A stretch of DNA of 64,000 nucleotides, taken from contig ARYC01001402.1 in NCBI GenBank assembly GCA_000711775.1, positions 37,191-101,190 on the forward strand, in the 5' to 3' direction. This DNA is from Oxytricha trifallax. Lineage: Eukaryota > Ciliophora > Spirotrichea > Sporadotrichida > Oxytrichidae. Shown piece by piece: positions 42,901-55,800 of the stretch (positions within the stretch are counted from its first letter, which is position 1; each line of letters opens with the position of its first letter). The position numbers and the translations under genes are program-made. Below the pieces are notes generated by a model, which saw nothing but the letters and a program-made list of their open reading frames with translations, was not told the origin of the DNA and ran no database searches.

Positions 42901-45900
42901 TGAAGTGCTGATAATCAAATATAAAGAGAAAAAATCATAACTGTCAAACATAAATATCTCTTGAGGCTGATAAAATGTAGAGATAAGGAGTGTTGTCTTA
43001 TTGACATAAATAGTAGTGATAAAAGGAATATATATTTTGTAATTTTAGTCAAATAATTCATTTCACATAATGGTTTAATAATATCGACGGTGTCTAAACC
43101 AAATTAGTGATAATTATGAATTAGTGTTGTATGTGGAGTCAATAATTTAGTGTTAAAGATTGTTCTCTTGGTGAAGAAAAGATTTAAAAAAATTTCTCTC
43201 TACTAGTCTACGAATGTTTTGATGGTAAACTATTTAAATGTCAAAAGATAGTTTATAATCTTGTTTCCATAATAAATACATGAAAAATCAATGAATTTAT
43301 TATAGTTAGAAAAAAAGTATTGTAAATTGTCAATTTAATTTTATCATTGCAAGTTATTTAAATACTATCATTGGATTTTCATAAAAAGAATACGATACTT
43401 GCTTTTAGCAAAGATCATATCACATTTCAATTATGTTATCTAAAATTGAATGGTAAAATCAAATATAGTATAATAATGTCAAACTATCATTATTTATTGT
43501 CGACGGCCGGATAGAGCCATTGCTAATGAGCACAAAAAGTGACTAGTCTTAATTGACTTGCTATGAATATCCAGAAAACGTTTTTTTTAAAAAGCTATTT
43601 TCGAATGTCAATCAATGTTCTAAAAATGATCAATAAAATTAATTGACAAAATGTAAAATATAATATTAAAGTCTGCATTAAATTTTTGATGTAATAACAA
43701 TAATGGATTAATTGTTTTGATGTTTTGATGGTTAACTATATATAAGTACAAAGAAAACTTATAATCTTACATTTATATGCACACGATCTCTTAAAAAGTT
43801 TCTAAAATTCTTAATTCTTGGTAACCACAACTTCATGTCAACTATATGAATATACTTATTTAACTTTATACAAAATAATGACAATCTCATGTAGCCATTT
43901 TCATATTTCGAACATTCAATTTTAACTTACTCAAGTATAAAATCACTTCGACCTGCCAAAAATCTGTATAAACATTTCTTAAAAGTGGATTTATCTTTTT
44001 TGAAGTTGAGTAGAATGATTTATTTCACTTGTTGATTTAATAAGATTATAAGTTATCATTTATTAATTTAAATACTGACGAGTTCATTTTTTAGGATTAT
44101 ACTGCAATTCTGTTATAAATATTAATAACCAATTTATTCTAAGAATTTTGTTGCTTCTTCTTATTATTATTAGTGACTTCTAAAATTGGTTTATTAGAAG
44201 TCAGACAAACGAGATACCTTATTTTTTTTACATCAATTTTAAATGATTTACGCATATAGATTCATACTTTTTTGCAGTATTAGGTTTTTTTCAAGTCATT
44301 ATATTCAATATTTAAAGTTTCATTTATAAATTGAGTTTGTCTAATGAACTTAATCAAATTGAAACAAATTTCTTCGGTTAGTTTATGTTATTTACATCAG
44401 GTGAGGTTATATTGTTCTCCTTAAATTAAATTTAAATGTTATAGATTTAGTAGATATTAAGGTTTTTATAATATTACTTCTTAATTATTTTTTTCAATTC
44501 ACAAATGCATCTTCTTACTGACATATTAATAGTTTACTTAATTAAAGTTAAGTAATTCTTTAAAAGTTGATAATATTTATCTCTTCATAAAACTACATGT
44601 ATAAATTCGTTTATATTACTAGATCTTTTGCTTATTTTATATACAAAACCCAACATTGGAATTGCCATTATAAATGTGATCGTATAACTTATCTTTTGAA
44701 TTAACCATTTTTCCCAATTTAATAAACGCTACATTTGAATTATCAAACTTCTTTTTATAGATATTAATAGTAAAAGCATTTGTTTAAATATTGTACCTTA
44801 AAAACCTAAGTAGCGGATTATTTAAAATACTAATAAATACAAGTATTATTGCTAGTTGCTTTATAATTAAGTGCATCTGCTTAACTTCTCATTAATTAAT
44901 CTATTGTTTCAAGTTGTCTTTACTTGACTTATTAAAGTTAAGTTATCATTAAAAGATTTTGAAATAGTTAATCCCTACGCTTTATTTTGCAATGGCTTGA
45001 TTTGATAAAAAGCATTGATTCAGAATCATAACCTCAGTTAAAGACTCCTATTTGAAATATTTTTCTATCATTTATTATGAATATTAAGTGTATTTTAATT
45101 AAAAATTCTTTTAAGCTGATGCACTTTAATTTTGAGGATTTGTATTGCCTCACCTTTAGTACTTGTGGACCAACTAATTTAATAAATATTTAAAGGACCA
45201 ATAAATGTTTATGGTAATGTGCTGATTATGATTACTTAGTTTAAGAGTTCAATTTCTTTCACATTTTCATTATCACCAATATGCATTAACAATTATTAGC
45301 TATTTCCATTTCTACTATTTATAGGTTGCGATGAATACTAATTGTCAGATTAAATTTATGTCAGTGAATTTATATTTTTTCTATTCAATTGTCTGATTCT
45401 ATAGTTAAACTCATTATTTCACTTATAATAATTACTGTGAGTTCTATTGTGAGTTAATGCTTTTATATAAGATAAATTTAACTTCTATTTACATGTCTTA
45501 TGGCACTGCCGTAGAAAATGTTTAATAAAATGAGGAAACTAAACTTATAAATATCAGCTAGTTTAATTTAGACATAATTTTACCATCAAATTAATTTCTA
45601 TCAGTGAGTTTGTTATGATTTTATTGAAATTAGTCAATATATTCGTATACTTAGATGAGTCTCTGTTAAAATTAGTATAAATATATTAAATTGATATTAT
45701 AAATAATAATTTTAAACAATCAATATATTTAAATTGATGTGTTTTTTTATTATAAATAGTTCTTAGCATTAAAATTTGCTTTTTATTGCTGCGTATTTAT
45801 CTTATTAAATCATTTATAAACCATTAAATTATAATAATAAAATCATTTATTCTTTTAGTAATTTTTTTAGTTTTTATTTATTTTCTAAGTGTCCAATAAA

Positions 45901-46540
45901 CAGCTCCTATGAATATAACAAAGAAAGACAGTTTACAAGAGTGAGTATTTTGATATTTCTCATTTTATGTAATTTAAATATATTATATATTATAAACTAA
46001 TATAAATGGATGTTGAGAATTATTGACCAGAATAGATGGTATGTAATTAAACAAAATCTTAAAAGTGTATAATCAATAAAAATTAATTAAATATGAAATC
46101 CCAATCATAACAATTCAACACTAGTAATACATCAGCATAATTCTCAACTTCAAATTAGCCAATATTTTAAGTCCCTATGAATAGAGAGAGAACCAACTAA
46201 ACCTACCTAAGATAGACAACAATCATGAGAAATACAGGTTATTAATATTACTTTTCTTAGAACCAGAGGTGCTTACAAAATAATATATGATAAATATATA
46301 TATATATTTATACATTTTTAGACTTAACAATAGATCAAAGAAATCAAAAATGTCTGGAAAAATATGTTTTACTATCATAGATTATACTAGGAAAAATAAA
46401 AGATGCTTATAGGTTTATATTAAAATTTATTTTTTATTATTTTCAAAATTTACCTTGAAAATTCAATATTATAAATAAGATTAAAGACTTTTTGCTTAAA
46501 AATGATTTAATTTATTTGTTTAATATTTAGCTTACTGTAA
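42901..46540. other. AT-rich germline DNA, no supported genes
   Basis: A weak ~60-bp similarity exists between about 43210-43270 and 43718-43780 (GTTTTGATGGT..ACTAT). Otherwise no gene or mobile-element ends were supported. Confidence 0.4.
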
Positions 46541-47950
46541 TGATCCCTATTTGAAGGAAATTTACAATACCATTCAAAAATTAATTCCAGAAGAGAGTTT
46601 CATAATTATCACAATAAGTGACAAATTAAAATCAGTCTCGGATATTAAATTTCTAGCCAGCAATTAGAACTTTGAAATTAAAAATTCAAGAGAAGTAGGA
46701 TGAAAAAGATAAGAAAAAGTAATCAAGAGTATTCAGTATAACCATTCAATTGACAGGTGTGAAGAGTGTAAGAGGGTAATGCTTGAGATTAACAATGTGG
46801 ACTGTACTTTGGTTTGCTAAGACTATGGACTAGTTTACTTTTCCCGCATAATTGACGACAGTTCAGAATGGAGAACATTTTCCAATGTAACTTCAAAAGG
46901 AGGTAGTAACTCAAGCAAAATTGATGGTAAACTCGATCCTTATTTGTTCAATCATGGCACTCAAATGACTGCTAAGGCGCAAGTGAGATTCAGAAATGGA
47001 GTGACAGATCCTCTCTAACTGCAAAGGACATACTGATCGCTCAAGGGTTAAGGATGATTATTGGAGCAAGCTCACCTACCCAACTTAAAGGAAACAGACA
47101 TCACCAATGTATCTAATATTTATAAAGTAATTAAAGATTTAGGTATTCCAAAGGGAATGAATGTCAAGGGAAAAGTTGCAAGAGCTATCTACTATGCTAA
47201 AAGTATAGAGTTATTAATGGAGTCAAGTTATATAAATGTATTAAATATAAATTGAAACTAATTGAATCTATAAATTATAAAATTTATAAATAAGGAATTA
47301 ACTAATTGGTATTTAGAATGTCATTATTTTAGAATTAATTGTTTTAAGCATAATTATTATGCAAGACAGTTATGCGGTAACTGTAATCATTATAAAAAGA
47401 AAATGAAGTGAAATGATTTATAAAGTTTAGATATTATTTAATTTAATTTAAATTAAATAACAGGAAAATATCAGAATGAGTATTAATAATATTGAAGTTT
47501 ATAGTAATTATCAATATCAAAAGAATTAACCAATTTTAGTTGTTGCTAGTGGACTAGTTGGACAATCAAAATTCCTGAAGCATATCCTATCAGGAACTGA
47601 AGTAACTGTAAAATAATTGAACAACTCTTCTCTAACGAGAAAGTAACCATCATTTCCAAAGATATTTGTTAAGAAATTGCTAGACAAGCATGTAATAGAC
47701 AAGGTTAAGCAATGGACGTGATCTATGCTGCTGAGATGATAACTGAGAATATCACTAATTTGAAGATTACCGCTTGTAGATATCCTCAAACTATTGCTTG
47801 AGTGGTCATTTTCAAAATGACTTAACTTTCATTCGACAAGAAAAGTTGTACTGAGATTGACAATGCAGTTTAGGTCATTGAACAGACCATCAAACAAGCT
47901 TACAAGGATATCTGTGAGTATCGTTACTAGATTCTATCTAAGATATTTTT
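46540..47950 (+). pseudogene. TFIIB-like transcription factor gene, broken
   Basis: A zinc-ribbon of the TFIIB type is read from about 46752: DRCEECKRVMLEI, later CTLVCQDYGLV, then IIDDSSEWRTF, which matches the conserved ribbon and B-reader start (the fourth ligand Cys is Asp here). A first cyclin-like part follows at 47061-47255 (NVSNIYKVIKDLGIPKGMNV). A second follows at about 47570-47950, with a C-terminal AYKDICEYRY typical of the family. In-frame TGA codons at 47034, around 47052 and 47799 and an AT-rich gap 47256-47520 break it. Either it is a pseudogene or the gaps are germline-eliminated sequences. An open segment at 46540-46690 precedes it. Confidence 0.65.
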
Positions 47951-47996
47951 AATTTAATTAATTAATTTTATTAAAAATTAATATCTCAAGTTATTT

Positions 47997-48027
47997 ACTA
48001 CTACTACTGCTACTACTACTACTACTA
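47997..48027. repeat. (CTA)n microsatellite
   Basis: About ten CTA units with one CTG interruption. Confidence 0.9.
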
Positions 48028-48239
48028 ATTTTATTAAAAATATGTAGCCTTGAAGCCAAATTAACAAATAAGATCATTAAGTGGGTTATGATGTAAATTA
48101 ACAAGGAGTTGTCTTCACTATAGCTCAGTGTGAGCAACAAAAAGTAAACATTTATATTCGATAATATTTATAAAAATAAGTGAAATAATTTATTTTAAAA
48201 TGGAAATTAAGTCAGCTTTTCAGAATACTTATTATAATA

Positions 48240-48480
48240 ATCAGAATGTAAATTATAAGAACGTTACCTAGCCTAGTCACCCTTCTTAGGGTAGTCGAAC
48301 ATTACTTTCTTGATTTCGTGGAATCTTTCTTCTGTTCAGTTCTGCAGCGAGCTTTATGTCTAGTGCTACACCAGCTCTTACTAGGTTGAACCTCAATAAA
48401 AAATAAAATTTATATATGTTTTTTGTAACTTACATTTTTGTGAGTGTAACCGTTACATCAGCGTTTATCTCTACAGTTTT
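48240..48480 (-). pseudogene. Two-exon gene fragment, dispersed family member 3
   Basis: On the minus strand, exon 1 (VEINADVTVTLTK) is followed by a 42-bp intron (48392-48433, GTAAGTTAC...TTGAG). One frame of exon 2 (GSTQQELVQHQTQSSLQ) aligns with the GPxWQ... exon of the other two copies, although the splice phase fits a different frame. Borders to neighbouring genes are unclear. Confidence 0.45.
48392..48433 (-). other. Predicted 42-bp intron
   Basis: The GTAAGTTACAAAA donor is nearly identical to that of the 38.3-kb copy. AG acceptor at 48392-48393 on the minus strand. Confidence 0.45.
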
Positions 48481-48699
48481 CTAATTATTAATTTCATTTT
48501 ATTTTATCGATTTCCTATTATAAATTATAATAATTATAGCATTTAGATTTTTACCAGATTTATCAATCAAATAGCTTTTCTTTAATAAATATAATTATAG
48601 CTTTGAAATGAGATTTGAATACATAATTGGGTTATTTGAAAGATTAAGTTCTTAAAATTTAATAGGTAAATAGCGCTCATCTTCTTCAAAAATTATATA

Positions 48700-49600
48700 G
48701 AAGTAAGATCTGACAGAGATCAAGATCATGGCTTCTACATAAAAGCCATTTGATAATCTATGAAAGCTAATCATTAAGCAAGGGATAAATCTCCTAATAA
48801 TATGAATGGTGCTTTATTTTAGGATGATAATAGTAGATCTCCAGAACATCAGAAAAATCAAAACTAATAAATGTGTATTTTATAACATAATGTATAAATT
48901 AAATTCCACATGTGATTATGAAATACCTCACTTGATACTCATATACTATTTAAGTTATTAGTGATAGTATTTGAGAATAGATTTTTATTATAAATTATAA
49001 TTTTAAGCTGTAAAGATTAAATTAAAGCCAAATCAAAATCTTTAATATGTATGACTTGCTTGTAGAAAATTATAAGCATGAAAAATATAGGAATGCTTAA
49101 TTAAAATAGTTTAAATTATAAATGGTGATTCCTTTTTAATATAAGTAGTGGTTTTAGTTAATGTTAAAAATTTTATGGATAGTGCTGCAGTTGATACATC
49201 TTAACATATTCAACTACAGCATAATTAAAATGAGAAGACAGATGTTTCTTTGTGTCTCCTAAACATGACATCAATATTCAACAATCAAATGCTTCCTGAT
49301 ATGATATTTTACGATGACCCATCAGTGTTATGGATGGAAAGTAAATCAGTATGTTTGATTAATAGTAGCTAAACATCAAGAAAATCATTGCAGCAGAGGA
49401 TACTAGTCTTATAATTAATAAAAATTATAATTAGTGATTGGTAACTGAATTGAGGCAATATTTATATAATACACAAGGAGTGCATCTTTCAAAGAATATG
49501 ATTAACTTAAAGATCTTACTCGAGTTGAATGATGATGAAAAGAAATTTATTGAAAGCAAAAGTTTTCTATGATTCAGAAGAGATCATGATGTATCTACAA
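48700..49600 (+). pseudogene. Coding-like segments, probable 5' part of the channel gene
   Basis: Open ciliate-code stretches of 40-90 codons occur on the plus strand, for example one at about 49195-49455 containing MLPDMIFYDDPSVLWMES and one at about 49495-49570 with INLKILLELNDDEKKFIES. They are in line with the membrane-channel remnant that follows. Frameshifts and TGA separate them. Confidence 0.4.
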
Positions 49601-49629
49601 TCTGCAGATTCATGCTTCAGTTTGGATAG

Positions 49630-49910
49630 GGATTACGTTTCCCATTAGCGGTGGGACCGGTAAGAGTTTTTCTCCATCTTTTTTCACTCAGTTGGATCTC
49701 ACAAGCTCTTTCCCCAGGTACAAATTGTGGTGACATCTTGATTTTGGGAGAAGACTAGGTAATAGCGAGAATGGTTTTTTCGGAGTTTTCTACTTTATGA
49801 CTGCCATGTCACGGAAGTTTGCCACGTCAACTCACTCAGATACTTCTACGGTATGACTAAAATTGATGGTTTAATTTTAGTATTAAACAGTGATATGTTA
49901 AAATTATTTG
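49630..49910 (+). pseudogene. Gene fragment shared with 8780-9045 (copy B)
   Basis: Contains GGTAAGAGTTTTT, a CACTCAG acceptor-like site and the TKIDGLILVLNSDML segment that matches copy A. A frame with FFGVFYFMTAMSRKF lies upstream. More GC-rich than its surroundings. The family is unknown. Confidence 0.45.
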
Positions 49911-50579
49911 ATTTTAAATCATTAATCATCAATCTCTAGTTCAAAAAAAGTATTTGGAGGTTTGCTGAGAAAAAATAACTATCTCAAATTTAATGGGGAA
50001 TTCAACCAGTTGATTACCTCTTCACCTAGCTTTTTACAAATTAAAGGATTTATAAGTTAAGCAGAGAGAAGGAAAATTAATTTAATTGTATTATATTATG
50101 TTTCTATAAAAAGTATGTAACAAATAAATTTAATGAATGAGAATTGCAATTGAAATATATTTCTTTTTTTAGGAACGAGATAATCACAATAATTAGATAA
50201 AAATAATAAAAGGTTTTATAGAATTATAACATCCAGTTTTGAAAAACTTCTCCTTTATATGATAGATATTGCATTTAATTATTTAAACATTAATTACAGC
50301 TTTATACTTTAAAAACATAATATCATATTATTTCTGGACTAGATTATAGTTTATAGCTTCATTTTTCTTCATTATAATGAAATAATTGCATTAGTTATCA
50401 ATTTAACATTAATAAAATTAGATATAAATTATTATTGCTATTAAAATATTTAATATTCTGTCTATATCTTTATTAGTTATAAATTATAACATATTAATTT
50501 TATCCTAAATGATGAATAATATTGGATAGATTTCTAATAACAAAAGAAATGATTAAATTTATGTTATAAGAAAATTAGA

Positions 50580-52378
50580 AGTAAATTCTAGTCTAACAAT
50601 TAAGCTAGGCAAAATGACAAATTTACCTTGATGTTGATCAGTATAATTTGAACTGCAAGAATAGAAAATACATTGAAGTTGTAGAGAGAGATCAATACTT
50701 ATATGATATAATTTATGCAGCAATTTACAAAAATAAAAGCTTAAAGTCTGTTATTGACATTGTGAAATTAATGAAAAATGAGATGCAATTCAAATCCTTT
50801 GATGAACCAGAGAGGAATTTAGTTTGAAAGAATTGTTAGAATATTCGTGAAAATGAGAAAAATTAAACATCCAAGATTCCTGTTTTCATTCCATAATGAA
50901 TTTGAATTCTATCCTAATTGAGGCTTTAGAGTTGGAACGCCTTGACAAAGGTGCATTACTTTACGAAGAATACTTTAGAAAGGCTGAAAGATTCTAAGAA
51001 AGAAAATGAATACAAAAGCATACATTATAACAAATTTGATATCTTCTCTTTACAAAGTTATTGGGTAACTTTACTTAAAATCATAGCTTCTCAGATCTTA
51101 TTTGCATTAATTTAAACTCAGACATGCTAAGTAGTTTCTTGACAATATACATTAAAAGATTAAACAAAAATAAGTTCAAAATTATAGTATTAATTTTAAT
51201 ATTGTTAAGACTGCATGTTTGCTTATTGAAGCTCTGGAAATAGTTGCAGAAAGAATTGAAAGATGGAAGGCAAGATAAAAAAAATCTAAGAGGTAAAATT
51301 GAACAAATTACTAAAAAAAATAAATGGCAGCTTCAGAAACAGAGCAAGAAATGAGATACCTGCTTCTTGAAAAAATATTTTGGAGTTTGAGAGTCATTAG
51401 AACTAATTCCTCATTTTTTAGAATTACTGCTTTACTTTAGAGCTAACTTGCTGACAATGTAGCAAGAGAAATATGGAGAAATCCTGATGCAATGTATAAC
51501 AGCTTGTTTTCAGCAAGTTCAAATCGCATATTTACATTTTACTTTTGGAATTGCATTAAAGACAACGATTAAACTCAAGATTTTATCAGCTAAAAGACCT
51601 TAAAAGCTTCAAAACCCACCCACTCTAATTTAAAGTTTGAATATTCTATGGTAAATCAAGAATTATCATAGAGTTTTATACAACTGGTATCCTTGCGGCA
51701 ATTATTAATATATTGGTTAATGATCATTTTTAAGAAGCTTCTTATATAATTTATGGCATTATAAATCCACTTTTTACTCATGAAAATTTTGTTAAATCAT
51801 TGCAAAAACTGAATACAGAGCTGGTTATATAAATATGAGCAATCATGATGAAATATTTTCCCAAAAAGTTATTAATTTGAGTTATGTATCTATATTCCCT
51901 TTGCATTTCGCATTCCTGAATATATCTGACATAGTATATAAAATATGAAGAAAAAAAAATTTTAATAAAATCATATTATACGTATCAATGAATAACAGAA
52001 TGATAGATCTGTATGCATTCCTGAATATGTTTGACTTAGTAATCTTTGGAATATTCTTTGAAAATATCATAATAATATCTATGAAGAATTTGCATGGTAC
52101 TTGAATGAATTATCCACTTGTTATAGATTGAAATAGAGCAGGAATTTATTGCAGTAATTACTACTTGCTGCATTGTTATTTAATGAGTAAAAGTCATTTT
52201 TGTTAAGGTATAATGAATTTATGGAAATTTTTTGGCTATCATATAGAAACTTATCTATATTATACTCATATTCTTCTTCATCAATATCTTATAGTTTATA
52301 TTCTTTGCTCTTATTGCTGAATTATGATTTTGAAGATTTAGACAAATATTAAGAAATAATATATATATATAATATATA

Positions 52379-52419
<41 letters not shown>

Positions 52420-53363
52420 TATATTTAAATCTAAAAACTGTATGATTTACAATATTTAATAACTACATTCCAAGAAATATTAAGATATATTTGGAGAAAC
52501 AAACACAAATATATCTATAAATAAAAAACTAGAACAATTAATAATTAAAAATAATTTAGATTATTATGAATATCATCCGCTTAAAATTAACTTTAGGTTT
52601 ACTAAAAAATTATAATTATATTTGTATTTTAAATAAAAATCTATTCTAAATACTGATTATGAATTAACTTAAATATAATTAATTAATTAATTCCATATTG
52701 ATTAAATTACAATTTAACTTATTGATAAATTACAAAACTTCTAACAAGACATTCAAGACTTTAATTTATGCATCAATGGGACAAATTTAATTGGATGAAA
52801 TACAGCTTGCTGACTTTGAAGAGTATTTTAAAATAACTTACATTATAATCTTTTAAGTCAGTACATTAGAATAATATTAATTATGAGCTTGCTTATTGCT
52901 GTAATCTCTGTAATTTATGATTCTTTCTGAAAGTAACAGAATATTTACTAGTTTTTTTAGACTTTAAAGTTAAGATCATTCACTTAAGAAGATAAAGAGT
53001 ATTCAGCTCTGATTTCATGACCAGCACCTTTGAATGTTTTTCTTGTGATATTTGCTGGCTGCACTTTTGCTTACTAACAAGAATTCTTAGAGATTAAATG
53101 AGACAATTCTATACATAGCTTACACCCCTGTTGTGTTTGGAGTGACAGTTTTTATCCTACTCTTTAGTATAATATTGGTTACATTTACTTATATCAAATT
53201 ATACTTCCATAAGTTGATAATAATCTTTGCTTACTCAAAATCCAATAGTGTTCAAGGTGCAGATAAATTAAGTAACAAAGTTTTTTTTTTTGCTTTTCTG
53301 GGCCCTTTTACTTTAATGTTAAATGCAGTCGTTGATATCAGATACTTCTTTAAGTTTCTCTGA
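50580..53363 (+). pseudogene. Large ciliate cation-channel gene, decayed
   Basis: Open plus-strand stretches follow in several frames: about 50637-50827 (VIDIVKLMKNEMQF), a 130-codon one at 51353-51750 (RYLLLEKIFWSLRVIRTNSS), a pore-like segment YSLYSLLLLLNYDFEDL at about 52290, an S6-like helix LIMSLLIAVISVIYDSF at 52877-52930, and a C-terminal hydrophobic part from about 53110 to TGA 53361-53363 (PVVFGVTVFILLFSI, then FAFLGPFTLML). This order, with an NLLIAIISDTYD-like end of S6, is that of TRP/polycystin-type ion-transport proteins, which form large families in ciliates. Many frameshifts indicate a pseudogene, or exons split by eliminated DNA. Confidence 0.5.
52349..52415. repeat. (TA)n tract
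   Basis: About 65 bp of nearly pure TA lies inside the channel remnant, between the pore-like and S6-like segments. Confidence 0.9.
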
Positions 53364-54608
53364 ATAAGTGATATGCCAAAAAATAGCATGTAACTACAGA
53401 TAAGCAGTCATCTAAAGAAAACATTAAAAGGAATGAATATTTACTTCAAAAACAAATTAGAAGAAATATAGCCATTCAAGAATGTAGCAATTGATATTTA
53501 GACTAGGTTTAAATCATAAAATATGTTTAAAATATTGTAAGATCAACCAGTTTAAGTAATTTTATGAAAACTATCTTGCCAATGAGATAAAATCAAGAAA
53601 TAGAAATCAGATTAAGTGTAATCCTTTTTGCAAATCAAGTTATGGATTAAAAGAATCTTGACTAAATACTCTCTAAAATCAGTATATATGCTATCATTGA
53701 AGAAATCATAAAGAAAAATCATGGTTATATTATTGTATTTGAGAGAAATTATTGCTTGATCATACATTCTATGATTGCAGAAAATATATAAGTATAATAA
53801 CTATCATAATTTTTGAAATTTAATAATTGCTTGAATTAATAAAAAGAAACAGAATAAGCTTATAATTTACTAGAATTAGTTAAATGGGTTTGTAGCTTTT
53901 AGAGAGCATGAAAAAAATGGTCAAGATATCTTTTCTATTTTTTTAAAGTAAGTGTCTATTAAAATATGTAAAAACAAAAATACTCATCTTTCACATTTTC
54001 ATTATATTTTTCTTATCTAAATATGCTAACTATAAATTACTTAGAATTTAATTATATAAAAGTAAACTGCGATAGAAAATATTTAGGATTTTCCACTAAT
54101 TTACTTAAATTGCTTATAAACCTAATTTTATCTGATATTAACTTGATCTATTGATCTCTTGGCAGAATAGAATTGATTAAGAAAAAATATAAATAATTAA
54201 ATCCTAATAGTGCATAATAAATAACCTAACATAAATTTCAGTTGTAAACATCCATAAAATGATCTTTTTATTTTCATTTTAAATATCTCAGATACATTTA
54301 TATTTTTTAATGCCGCTTCTTTATTTTAAGTTTTTATAATTTCCAAATCTTTTGTATTTTAACAATATTGTGCTATTACTATAATATTAAGCTAAAAGTA
54401 GAAGACGAAGATTTAATTTTTGTAAGAAACGTTATAAATGTCAAATCAATGCCATTAAGGAAGTCTTCCAACAATAGAAAGAAAGAAAAATGTGTTTAAA
54501 AAGTGATAATTAGGAATAGCAGTAACTGCATCTGTCTGTTTAAATAGACAGTCAAAGATCAAAAGAATAGGGAAAGGATAAAAGGTTTTATTCAAGAATA
54601 TTCTTTTC
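53364..54608 (+). other. AT-rich stretch with weak coding-like pieces
   Basis: Short open stretches occur (about 53560-53660 and 54415-54500) in line with the genes on both sides. They may be the cytoplasmic tail of the channel, but nothing was recognised. Confidence 0.3.
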
Positions 54609-55214
54609 ATGAATACCAAAAGAATGATTGAAATTCTTAATATCAAAACTGGTGAAACTGAAAGCAAGAAATTATTGCATGCTATGGATAAAAGCGAAGG
54701 AAGTACTAAATTACAAAAATAACATGCTTAAGACACAAAGTAAATTGTATTTGTAAAAGTTGATTTCGTTTAACATTTAATTGGAAAAGAAGGATAAGAT
54801 CCTAACTATCTTAATGATCTTTAAAAAAATAATTTTGATGCAAATAAGGAAAAAAATCTAAAATTTAATTCATCATTTATCTAGCACAAATAAGAAGTTA
54901 CTAAGAAGGAGATAATATTCCAAACTAAGATACGTGGATTCATTCAAGAATTATAAAATGTTAAGGATAAAATGATAATTTAAGAAAAAGCCTTACAAAC
55001 GTTATTGAAGATTACTCCTACGATAGGAAAGGAAGTAGCAAATCAATATGTTAATAGATTCAAGAGGCTAAGTGAAATAATAAAAAATACAGTCTGTCAA
55101 TCAATTAAGCAGTAGATTTCAGATTTATATATTACAGTAATTAAAGATAATATAAGAGTGGATGAAAAGCAGTATGAGCATTTAGTAAAATAACTTAGAT
55201 TTGCCAGCGAATGA
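54609..55214 (+). CDS. Intact 201-aa ORF, hydrophilic, unknown
   Basis: ATG 54609 to TGA 55212-55214, open only with TAA/TAG as Gln (twelve or more such codons). The frame is also open upstream to a TGA near 54503. The protein is Lys/Gln/Asn-rich, without membrane segments, and its second half is probably helical (KDKMIIQEKALQTLLKITPT). No family was recognised. It may be the intact C-terminal cytoplasmic part of the channel gene or a separate germline gene. It ends 590 bp before the satellite. Confidence 0.45.
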
Positions 55215-55800
55215 GAAAATAATAAATATTATAAATATTTAATATTTGAGTTTTATTTATATTTAGAAACAGTTATGCTTATAAGAATATTTTATGTGAG
55301 TAATTTATTTCATTAATATTTGTACTAGTTTTTTAATAATAAATCTTTCCAGTTTTATTAAACAGCTTAAATTATTGTTAAATTGTTAACTATCCAATCA
55401 TACATATAAGATTTAAAAATAAGTAATATTCATTTGACTAAAGATTTATATAAATACAAGTTAATATTCGTCATATAAATGAAAGTATATCAATTTAAAA
55501 AATAGTTTAAATAATAATAAGAGCTAATTTTAAATAAAATATTTTTGAGTTACCTCATTAATTTAGATGAATTTATTAAAATATTAAAAATAATTATATA
55601 TTTTTGATTATTATTATACTACTTGGTAAATTTTTGAATATTTACTAATTTGCTTGACACCAAGGTCATTAAAAAAAGATGTAAGGCATCTCCTTAAAAA
55701 AAAAATAGTAAAAAAAACGATTTATCAATACATATTTTAAACATAAATCAGACAGAGTCAGACATTCCAGATGTTGTTAAAATGGTGAACAAATAAGAAT
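55215..55800. other. AT-rich spacer before satellite
   Basis: Nothing was supported. The satellite begins abruptly at about 55801. Confidence 0.5.

Noticed and set aside
51882..52070. Minus-strand 62-aa frame in the channel region
   Set aside because: Antisense of coding-like plus-strand sequence, no supporting motif.
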